Positions 11,182 through 17,921 of a DNA stretch of 64,000 nucleotides are shown piece by piece (the first letter of the stretch is position 1; each line of letters opens with the position of its first letter). The notes beneath the pieces are model-generated. The model searched no databases. It was given only the letters and a program-made list of their open reading frames with translations, and had not been told where the DNA came from. Source of the DNA: Sphingosinicella humi (GTDB lineage Bacteria; Pseudomonadota; Alphaproteobacteria; Sphingomonadales; Sphingomonadaceae); the NCBI RefSeq assembly GCF_003129465.1, contig NZ_QFFF01000001.1:372001-436000 (forward strand). The letters run 5' to 3'. The position numbers were made by a program, and so were the translations under genes.

Positions 11182-11469
11182 ATGCGCCGGTGCGAAGTCG
11201 ATCGACTGGATCCGACCCGGACCTACTGGGTGCCGGCGGTCGTTTCCCCTGCCCCCAACTGGGCGGGTGCCCCGGGCTGCCGGAGAGGCGCGCGCTTCAT
11301 GGTGGATACCAAATCCCTACGGGTCAGCCGTGACGAGTTCAGCCCTTTTGACAGCCGGCTGAGCTGCCTCAATTGGATCATGCTCCACCGCCCGAACCTC
11401 AACCGGACGCTGCCCGGGGCCAGGATCCAGGCGGTCGCCCTCGACCGGTGGCTCCTGGGCCTGGACTGA
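11182..11469 (+). CDS. hypothetical protein, 95 residues
   Basis: I do not recognise this family. The frame starts at an ATG preceded by GGGAGAGGAATG and runs 95 codons, with codon choice like the neighbouring genes. The product is basic and Arg/Trp-rich, with the central stretch FMVDTKSLRVSRDEFSPFDS, and has no signal peptide or membrane segment. It follows katG by 64 bases in the same direction and could be co-transcribed. No strong competing frame exists on the other strand, but a chance open frame in GC-rich DNA remains possible. Confidence 0.4.
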   Translation: MRRCEVDRLDPTRTYWVPAVVSPAPNWAGAPGCRRGARFMVDTKSLRVSRDEFSPFDSRLSCLNWIMLHRPNLNRTLPGARIQAVALDRWLLGLD

Positions 11470-11543
11470 ATGCGTGCGCGGGCCGCGCGAAGGCGGGCTG
11501 CGGTTGAACTGTCTATGGAATGGCGTCGAACGGAGGCGAGACG

Positions 11544-11921
11544 CTACAGCCGCCCGTGCTGGTCTTCTGTCTGGAACAGGCGGTCCACCTCGGCGACGAG
11601 ATCCTTGAGGTGGAAGGGCTTGGAGAGGACCTTGGCCGTCGGCGCCGTGCTGCCGGCCTTCAGGGCCACGGCGGCGAAGCCGGTGATGAACATGACACGC
11701 ATGTCGGGGGCGATGATCGCGGCGCGCTGGGCGAGCTCGATGCCGTCCATCTCGGGCATGACGATGTCGGTGAGAAGCAGGTCGAAGCTTTCCGCCTCCA
11801 GCAGCGGCAGCGCGGCAGTGCCACGGTCGACCGCCTTGACCTCATAGCCGACCTTCTCGAGCGCCCGCGCCAGATAGAGGCGCATCGACTCGTCGTCTTC
11901 GGCCAGAAGAATCCTGATCAT
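11544..11921 (-). CDS. cpdR: CpdR-type single-domain response regulator
   Basis: The 125-residue receiver domain has no output domain. Its features are the acidic pocket in LLAEDDES (Asp9, Asp10), phospho-acceptor Asp52 in LLTDIVMPEMDGIELA, and Lys101 in LSKPFHLKDLV. The FITGFAAVAL and AKVLSKPFHL strings are typical of CpdR, which in Caulobacter primes ClpXP to degrade cell-cycle proteins such as CtrA pathway targets and is silenced by phosphorylation through CckA-ChpT. Start chosen at 11921, where the domain begins; upstream in-frame sequence is not conserved-looking. It is divergent from the N-formylglutamate amidohydrolase gene. Confidence 0.9.
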   Translation of the reverse strand: MIRILLAEDDESMRLYLARALEKVGYEVKAVDRGTAALPLLEAESFDLLLTDIVMPEMDGIELAQRAAIIAPDMRVMFITGFAAVALKAGSTAPTAKVLSKPFHLKDLVAEVDRLFQTEDQHGRL

Positions 11922-12076
11922 CCGTGTTCCGCAGCTCGCTGGCGGCGCGCGCCATTGCCGCCGCATCTTTCGATTATGCCCGAAGGCCTTAAGATTTTCC
12001 AGCCATCGCGAGGGTCTATCCTGCCGACGTTCGGCGATTGCGCCGCGCCGGGACACTGCTACCATGAGCGGTTGTC

Positions 12077-12937
12077 ATGGCCGAGTCCCCCAACGAGCCA
12101 CCGTTCCTGCGCGTCGGCCCCGGCATCCTTGCCTCACCGGTGGTGCTTTCGGTGCCCCATGCCGGGCGGGCCTATTCCCCGGACCTAATCCGCGCCTCCC
12201 GCCTTCCCGTCGACAGATTGGAGACGCTCGAGGACCGGCTGGTCGACCGCCTGATCTGGCGGGCGGTGGCCGAGGGTTCGACGGCGCTGGTCGCGCAGGT
12301 ACCGCGCGCCGAGATCGACCTCAATCGCGACGAACGGGAAGTGGACGCCGCGATGGTGTCGCCGCCGCCGCGTGCCCTTCTCGCCACCGCACGGACGCGG
12401 GGCGGCCTTGGCCTTGTCCCGTCGCGGATCAGCGGGGCGGGCGCGATCTGGCTGGGGCGCATGACCGGAGCCGAGCTGACGCGGCGCATCGACACGGTGC
12501 ACCGCCCCTATCATGAGGCGCTCGCGCAGCTTCTGGAGGATGCCCGCGACCGCTTCGGCGTCGCCATCCTGCTCGATTGCCATTCGATGCCGCCGCGGGA
12601 CCGCACGAGAGGCAGTGCCGAGCTGGTGTTCGGCGACCGACACGGCGCCAGCATCGCGCTCGATTTGCTCGAGGCGGCGATCGCCGCGGCCGAAGCGGAA
12701 GGGTTCAGCGCGGTCCGCAACGCCCCTTATGCGGGCGGATACATCACTGCCCGTCATGGCCGGCCGGACCGGGGCATCCATGCTCTGCAGCTGGAAATCG
12801 ACCGGTCGACCTATTTGGGGGCCGATCTACGCTCCCCAGGCCCCGGTTTCGAGCGGACGGCGCGGATGATCGCGGCCGTCGCCGCCGCGCTTTCGGCGCG
12901 GGCGCAAGAGGCGCCGCAAAGCATCGCTGCCGAATAA
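12077..12937 (+). CDS. N-formylglutamate amidohydrolase family protein
   Basis: The family (FGase, HutG-like) hydrolyses N-formyl amino acids, as in histidine catabolism, or acts on related N-acyl substrates. The 286-residue protein has family blocks: an early VVLSVPHAGRAY, DLNRDERE near 85-92, a HRPYHEAL helix, the metal-site segment LLDCHSMPP, and a late GRPDRGIHALQLEIDRSTYL. No other hut genes lie nearby, so its substrate in this strain is unknown. It is head-to-head with cpdR, a short gap between them carrying the promoters. Confidence 0.88.
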   Translation: MAESPNEPPFLRVGPGILASPVVLSVPHAGRAYSPDLIRASRLPVDRLETLEDRLVDRLIWRAVAEGSTALVAQVPRAEIDLNRDEREVDAAMVSPPPRALLATARTRGGLGLVPSRISGAGAIWLGRMTGAELTRRIDTVHRPYHEALAQLLEDARDRFGVAILLDCHSMPPRDRTRGSAELVFGDRHGASIALDLLEAAIAAAEAEGFSAVRNAPYAGGYITARHGRPDRGIHALQLEIDRSTYLGADLRSPGPGFERTARMIAAVAAALSARAQEAPQSIAAE

Positions 12938-12969
12938 AAAAGCCACCTCGCCGGGGGAGGCGAGGTGGC
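12936..12969 (-). terminator. intrinsic terminator on the minus strand downstream of sapC
   Basis: An 11-bp perfect stem (12942-12952 with 12959-12969) is followed on the minus strand by a run of six T. Read on the plus strand, the hairpin sits right after the amidohydrolase stop, so it may serve both genes. Confidence 0.8.
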
Positions 12970-13073
12970 CAAGGTTCAGGGAGGAACGCCCAGATTGGGC
13001 GCTAACACGCCGCGGCAAAGGGGGGATACCGCGACGCATCTTTCCAGAGATAGGAAGGGGTTAGCAGCTTTCA

Positions 13074-13108
13074 AGAGCGTCCGTCGCCGCGCGACGAACG
13101 GACGCTCT
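13074..13108 (-). terminator. hairpin after sapC
   Basis: An 11-bp stem (13074-13084 with 13098-13108) with a GC-rich loop lies 39 bases past the sapC stop. There is no clear T tract, so termination efficiency is uncertain. A second, better terminator lies about 105 bases further on. Confidence 0.5.
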
Positions 13109-13146
13109 GATGCGGTGGCGAACGCCCCGCGATCCGCCTGAAAGGA

Positions 13147-13947
13147 TCAGGCGTTCGCCGGTGCAGGCGCGAGTGTGCCTTCGGGGACCTGCGGGCCCTT
13201 GCCCTGCTGAACCTGCCGCGCGAAGATTTCGCGCAGGAGAGGCAGCGAGAAAAGATGGGCCATGACGAGGGGCAGCAGCCCGCTCTGATTCATCCGGCGC
13301 AGCTCGTCGCCGCGCAGGTCGCGGACCTTCTCCTCCGAGACCATTTGGAAGCCCCGGTAGATGAAGGGCGTCGCTTGGCCGGTGCTCGACGAGATCGAAA
13401 CCTCGCCGTCGATCAGCAGGCCTTCCTTCTTGATGTCGGCGACGAAGGCATTGGTGCGATGCGCCGAGGTCTCGAAATCCTCGCAGAATTTGAGGATCGC
13501 ATTGGTCGTCGCGGTCGGCTTGCCGTCCTCGAACAGCGCGTTGCCCTCCTCGGCTTCGCGGACGAGACCGCTCTCGCCGTCGAAGCAGAGCGACAGCTCG
13601 TCCGAATCCGGGCGAGTGCGGGCCAGCATGAACGGGTAGCGGCGGATATAGGCCGGCACATAGACATCGTTGAGCAGCTTGCCCTGCTCGTCGACGAACA
13701 CATTAACCCCTTCGTTCAATCCCATCAGCGCCAGGGGCACCGGATTCTCGCCCGTGGAGAAGACGATCGGATAATAGCGCTGGCAGGCCACGAACTCGTC
13801 GACGGTGATCGGGATGGCGTGCGCGTTGGCGAGGAACGGCGCGCTGTCGGCGGTGTGGGTCTTGAATGTCGCATGCAGGTTGCTCGAAAGCGGCTCGAGC
13901 TGCTTGTAGAAGAGCGGCAATTGGTTCGTCGGCGCGGCGCTCGCCAT
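13147..13947 (-). CDS. SapC family protein
   Basis: The 266-residue protein matches the SapC family (named for a Campylobacter S-layer protein) found widely in alphaproteobacteria. Recognisable segments are LFYKQLEPLSSNLHATFK at the N terminus, FVACQRYYPIVFS, PVALMGLN-type and NVFVDEQGKL segments, and YIRRYPFML. The family's biochemical role is not established; it is often linked to the cell surface or to protein-secretion loci. No signal peptide is visible. GGAGACCCGCT precedes the ATG. Two hairpins follow the gene. Confidence 0.85.
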   Translation of the reverse strand: MASAAPTNQLPLFYKQLEPLSSNLHATFKTHTADSAPFLANAHAIPITVDEFVACQRYYPIVFSTGENPVPLALMGLNEGVNVFVDEQGKLLNDVYVPAYIRRYPFMLARTRPDSDELSLCFDGESGLVREAEEGNALFEDGKPTATTNAILKFCEDFETSAHRTNAFVADIKKEGLLIDGEVSISSSTGQATPFIYRGFQMVSEEKVRDLRGDELRRMNQSGLLPLVMAHLFSLPLLREIFARQVQQGKGPQVPEGTLAPAPANA

Positions 13948-14008
13948 AGCGGGTCTCCGAGAGAGATGATGAAAGCAGCCGCTTCAGGCCGCCAGTGTCC
14001 GCCACCGT

Positions 14009-15481
14009 CTATTGGCGATGGGGCGATTGCGCAAGGCTTGCTTGAGCCCGCGCAATGGGCGGGACGAGCTTTCCGGGATTCATTATGCCCTTGGGATCAA
14101 GCGCCTTCTTGATCGCGCGCATGGCGGCGAGCCGGGTCGGGTCTCCGAGCCGCGCGAGCTCGGCCAGGCGCATCTGGCCAATGCCATGCTCGGCGGAGAT
14201 CGAGCCGCCGGCGGCGGTGACCAGATCGTGGACGAACGCCGTGACCGCCGAACCCTCGCCGACAGCCCAGGCCTGGTCGGCGCCTTCAGGCGCACGCACG
14301 TTGAAATGGACGTTGCCGTCACCGAGGTGCCCGAAGGCGATGACCCGGGTACCGGGAAAGCGTTGCTCCACCGCCGCCGTTGCCTCGATCATGAAGGCGG
14401 GCATGGCCGAAACCTCGACCGAAACGTCGTGCTTGGCGGCCGGGCCGTCCTTCTTCTCCGCTTCCGAGATGCTGTCGCGAATGCGCCACAGGGCCTCCGC
14501 CTGGGCTTCGTTTTGAGCGATAATCGCATCCTCGATCACGCCGATCTCCAGCGCCGCGCCGAGCGCCCGTCCGAGCTCCTTCTCGGGACTTGGAGCGACC
14601 ATCGGTGCCACCGCTTCGATCAGCACATGCCAGCCATGGCTGCCTCCCAGCGGAGCACGCGTTCCGGCAACATGGCGGAGGACCAGATCGAGGGCCTGCC
14701 GCGGCACCAGCTCGAAGCTTTCGACGGCATCGCCCACCGCATTGTCGAGCAGGCGGAGCAGCGCCAGCGCCTTGTCGGGCGATTCCAGCCCGCACCAGGC
14801 GACGGAACGCGAGCCCACCGCCGGCACCAGCTTCAGGCTGGCGGCGGTGACGATTCCGAGTGTTCCTTCGGCGCCGATCAGCAGCTGGCGAAGGTCGTAG
14901 CCCCGATTGTCCTTCTTGAGCGGCGCGAGGCTGTCGAAGATCGAGCCGTCCGGCAACACCGCCTCTATGCCCTCGACGAGCGCGCGCATAGTGCCGAAGC
15001 GCAGCACCTGCGTGCCGCCGGCATTCGTCGAAACAAGCCCTCCGATAGTGGCCGAGCCCTTGGCGCCGAGCGACAAGGGAAAACGGCGCCCGACCGCCGC
15101 CGCCGCCTCGTGCAGGTCCGCGAGTATGACGCCGGCTTCGGCGACCGCCACATTGGCCTCGGCGGAGATGGACCTCAGCCGGTTCATCCGCCGGGTCGAA
15201 AGAAGCAGGGCATCGCCGGCCTCGCTCGGCGTCGCGCCGCCCGCCATCGACGTATTGCCGCCCTGCGGGACAAGCGGGACGCCCTCGGCCGCGCAGAGGC
15301 GGACGATGTCGGACACTTGCTGTGTCGTGGCCGGCGAGAGCATGGCGGCGGCCGCGCCCTGATAGCGGCCGCGCCAATCCTGCAGCCAAGGGGCGAGGTC
15401 GGAAGGATCGGCGGTAAAGCCCTTCAGCCCCAGTCGATCCTTCAATTCTGTCAGCAGCGATTGCGAGGGAGGATTGGACAT
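14009..15481 (-). CDS. FAD-binding oxidoreductase (GlcD / D-lactate or D-2-hydroxyglutarate dehydrogenase type)
   Basis: This flavoenzyme family oxidises D-2-hydroxy acids. The 490-residue protein has the PCMH-type FAD domain (about 40-220) with VPLVPQGGNTSMAGGATP and GSATIGGLVSTNAGG, then the FAD-oxidase C-terminal domain. The latter has HLGDGNVHFN and the closing SISAEHGIGQMR motif, whose histidine is a metal or substrate ligand in relatives. The family does not resolve the exact substrate (D-lactate, glycolate or 2-hydroxyglutarate). It lies downstream of no obvious partner; a short divergent gap separates it from a small secreted protein gene. Confidence 0.87.
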   Translation of the reverse strand: MSNPPSQSLLTELKDRLGLKGFTADPSDLAPWLQDWRGRYQGAAAAMLSPATTQQVSDIVRLCAAEGVPLVPQGGNTSMAGGATPSEAGDALLLSTRRMNRLRSISAEANVAVAEAGVILADLHEAAAAVGRRFPLSLGAKGSATIGGLVSTNAGGTQVLRFGTMRALVEGIEAVLPDGSIFDSLAPLKKDNRGYDLRQLLIGAEGTLGIVTAASLKLVPAVGSRSVAWCGLESPDKALALLRLLDNAVGDAVESFELVPRQALDLVLRHVAGTRAPLGGSHGWHVLIEAVAPMVAPSPEKELGRALGAALEIGVIEDAIIAQNEAQAEALWRIRDSISEAEKKDGPAAKHDVSVEVSAMPAFMIEATAAVEQRFPGTRVIAFGHLGDGNVHFNVRAPEGADQAWAVGEGSAVTAFVHDLVTAAGGSISAEHGIGQMRLAELARLGDPTRLAAMRAIKKALDPKGIMNPGKLVPPIARAQASLAQSPHRQ

Positions 15482-15555
15482 GACGGTCCGCCACGATAGT
15501 GAAGGAGCTTTGGGGGGGCGAGCAGAATTAATCGCATGTTCAAGCGCAGGAGGGG

Positions 15556-16029
15556 ATGGCCGGCAGCAATGGAGCCCCTGCAGTGATCGACCTCGGCACC
15601 GCGGCGCTGCTGCTGCTGCACGTGGCCGGCGGCCATGCCGCCGGCGCGCAGGAACCGATTCGCTTTGCCCAGCTGTCCATCCGCCGGCAGATCATCGTCC
15701 GCGTCCCCGTGCGCGTCCGAGACGAAGCCCCGGATCCGCCCGACGTGGAGTGGCATGAAAGCCGCGGTCCCGACTGCGTGTCCGCCAAGTCCATCGCCGG
15801 CGCCGCGCTGCTCGGCCAGAGCAGCGTCGACCTGCTGTTGCGCGACAGCAGCCGGGTCCGGGCGAAGCTTGAAAACGCCTGCCCGGCGCTGGACTATTAT
15901 TACGGCTTTTACATCAACCCCCATCCCGACGGTCGGATCTGCGCCGACCGTGACGTGATCCGGTCGCGCATGGGCGGCCAGTGCGAGATCGAGAGCTTCA
16001 AGCGACTCCGTCCGGCGCCGCGGGACTGA
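15556..16029 (+). CDS. hypothetical exported protein, 157 residues
   Basis: I do not recognise the family. The protein starts with a hydrophobic segment (LGTAALLLLHVAGGHAAGA) typical of a signal peptide. A basic beta-rich stretch RRQIIVRVPVRVR follows, then three cysteines in the mature part (GPDCVSAK, LENACPAL, GQCEIESFK) that could form disulfides. AGGAGGGG lies almost against the ATG at 15556, an unusually short spacing; a GTG nine codons later is an alternative start. The length, exported nature and cysteine pattern suggest a small periplasmic protein. Confidence 0.6.
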   Translation: MAGSNGAPAVIDLGTAALLLLHVAGGHAAGAQEPIRFAQLSIRRQIIVRVPVRVRDEAPDPPDVEWHESRGPDCVSAKSIAGAALLGQSSVDLLLRDSSRVRAKLENACPALDYYYGFYINPHPDGRICADRDVIRSRMGGQCEIESFKRLRPAPRD

Positions 16030-16110
16030 CGTTCGCTTGACATTTGCCCGCCGCTTCGCACAAGCCGCACCCTACGCAGCTTCCAACTAAGCGCCATTTC
16101 CGGAACCCGC

Positions 16111-17442
16111 ATGACTTTCGCCGATCTCGGCCTTTCAGACGAATTGCTACGCGCCGTCAGCGAAGCGGGCTATGACGAGCCGACTCCGATCCAGCGCGGC
16201 GCCATCCCGTCCGTGCTGATGGGGAAAGACATCATCGGCATCGCTCAGACCGGCACGGGCAAGACGGCGAGCTTCGTCCTGCCGATGATCGACATCCTGG
16301 CCCAGGGCCGCAGCCGCGCGCGCATGCCGCGCTCGCTGATCCTGGAGCCGACCCGCGAGCTCGCCGCCCAGGTCGCCGAGAATTTCGAAAAGTACGGCAA
16401 GCACCACAAGCTTTCGATGGCGCTCCTGATCGGTGGGGTCTCCATGGGCGACCAGGTGAAAGCGCTGGAAAAGGGCGTCGACGTGCTGATCGCGACGCCG
16501 GGGCGGCTCATGGACCTGTTCCAGCGCGGCAACATCCTTTTGACCGGCTGCGACCTCCTCGTCATCGACGAGGCGGACCGCATGCTCGACATGGGTTTCA
16601 TTCCCGACATCGAGGATATCTGCACCAAGCTGCCCGCCAAGCGGCAGACCCTGCTCTTCTCGGCGACCATGCCGGCGCCGATCAAGAAGCTGGCCGACAA
16701 GTTCCTCACCCACCCGAAGACCATCGAGGTCGCCCGCCCGGCCACGGCCAATGCCTCGATCGACCAGCGGCTGGTGCGCGTCGATCCCCGCAGGAAGAAG
16801 GAGGCGCTGGTCGAGCTGCTCCGCGGCGAGGACGTCAAGACCGCGATCATCTTCTGCAATCGCAAGTCGATGGTGCGCGAGCTCACCACCAGCCTCAAGC
16901 GCCGGCGCTTCGCCGCCGGACCAATCCACGGCGACATGGAGCAGGCGGAGCGGATCAAGGAGCTCGACCGGTTCAAGGCGGGCGAGATCAACATCCTCGT
17001 CGCGTCCGACGTCGCCGCGCGCGGGCTCGACATCAAGGACGTCAGCCACGTCTTCAACTTCGACGTGCCGTGGCAGCCCGACGATTATGTCCACCGCATC
17101 GGCCGCACCGGCCGCGCCGGCAAGACTGGGGTGGCCATCACCCTCGCCACCAAGGAAGATGGCGACGCGATCGCCTCGATCGAGAAGCTGATCGGCGCGC
17201 CCATTCCCCCGATTGAGGGCGCGCGTGAACCGGCCGAGGCGACCGAACCGGCCGAAGATAAGCCCGCCCGCAAGCCGCGCGCCAAGAAAGCGGCCGAGCC
17301 CAGGGGTCGGCCCGAAGAGCGCAAGCCGAAGCGCGAGTCCGAAGCTCGCGACACGGCCCGGCGCGACAAGGAACCGGAACCGGCCGACGAGGGCTGGAAT
17401 GGCCCGGTGCCGAGCTTCCTCGCCCAGGGCCTCGGAGGCTGA
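16111..17442 (+). CDS. DEAD-box ATP-dependent RNA helicase (RhlE-like)
   Basis: This enzyme unwinds RNA in ribosome assembly or decay. The 443-residue protein carries the motifs in order: Q motif (PTPIQ), Walker A AQTGTGKT, PTRELA, TPGRL, DEAD in LLVIDEADRMLDMGF, SAT, then motif VI HRIGRTGRAG. After about residue 375 comes a low-complexity basic tail rich in Lys, Arg, Glu and Pro, as in RhlE-type helicases. It ends only five bases from the convergent GFA gene. Confidence 0.93.
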   Translation: MTFADLGLSDELLRAVSEAGYDEPTPIQRGAIPSVLMGKDIIGIAQTGTGKTASFVLPMIDILAQGRSRARMPRSLILEPTRELAAQVAENFEKYGKHHKLSMALLIGGVSMGDQVKALEKGVDVLIATPGRLMDLFQRGNILLTGCDLLVIDEADRMLDMGFIPDIEDICTKLPAKRQTLLFSATMPAPIKKLADKFLTHPKTIEVARPATANASIDQRLVRVDPRRKKEALVELLRGEDVKTAIIFCNRKSMVRELTTSLKRRRFAAGPIHGDMEQAERIKELDRFKAGEINILVASDVAARGLDIKDVSHVFNFDVPWQPDDYVHRIGRTGRAGKTGVAITLATKEDGDAIASIEKLIGAPIPPIEGAREPAEATEPAEDKPARKPRAKKAAEPRGRPEERKPKRESEARDTARRDKEPEPADEGWNGPVPSFLAQGLGG

Positions 17443-17447
17443 ACGCC

Positions 17448-17846
17448 CTATTCCTGCCGGATCGGCGGATCGGTCTCGATCCGCAGCCACGGATGCCGCC
17501 GCTCGTCGTAGACTGACACCGTCGGCTCGGGAAAGGACGGATCGGCGAAGGCGCCAACCGGAATGCTCACCATGCCTGGCCGCCGCTCGATCTCATAATG
17601 GACGTTGGAGCCGCACCGCGGGCAGAAATGAAACCGCCCCCAAAAACCTTCCTCGGAGGTGCGGGTGAAGACGGCGCTCTCCCCGTCGATACGAACCTGA
17701 TCCTCGCGGAACGTCGCGTTGAAGGCGAAGGGAGCGCCGGTCCGCCGCTGGCAATCCAGGCAATGGCAGACCGAGCGGCGAACCGGCTCTCCGGTGCAGG
17801 TCGCGCTCAGGGCGCCGCAGGCGCATCGTGCTACTCGGGTCGTCAT
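17448..17846 (-). CDS. GFA family protein (glutathione-dependent formaldehyde-activating domain)
   Basis: This 132-residue zinc protein has the GFA cysteine pattern: CACGAL near residue 8, VCHCLDCQRRTG near 27-38 and FCPRCGSNVHYE near 74-85. The founding member speeds formation of S-hydroxymethylglutathione, but most family members have no proven substrate. It is convergent with the helicase gene, with almost no spacer. A separate formaldehyde operon lies near 56-58 kb, so a shared pathway is possible but unproven. Confidence 0.88.
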   Translation of the reverse strand: MTTRVARCACGALSATCTGEPVRRSVCHCLDCQRRTGAPFAFNATFREDQVRIDGESAVFTRTSEEGFWGRFHFCPRCGSNVHYEIERRPGMVSIPVGAFADPSFPEPTVSVYDERRHPWLRIETDPPIRQE

Positions 17847-17921
17847 CGTCTCGCCTCCACTTCCGCCGGGCGCCGATCTAAGCAGGATTCGGACGCGGAC
17901 GAAAGTGGAGGCGGAGCATAG

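Noticed and set aside
14012-15499. 495-codon plus-strand ORF opposite the GlcD-like gene
   Set aside because: It is a mirror frame of a clear flavoenzyme; it is His/Arg-rich and has no domain.
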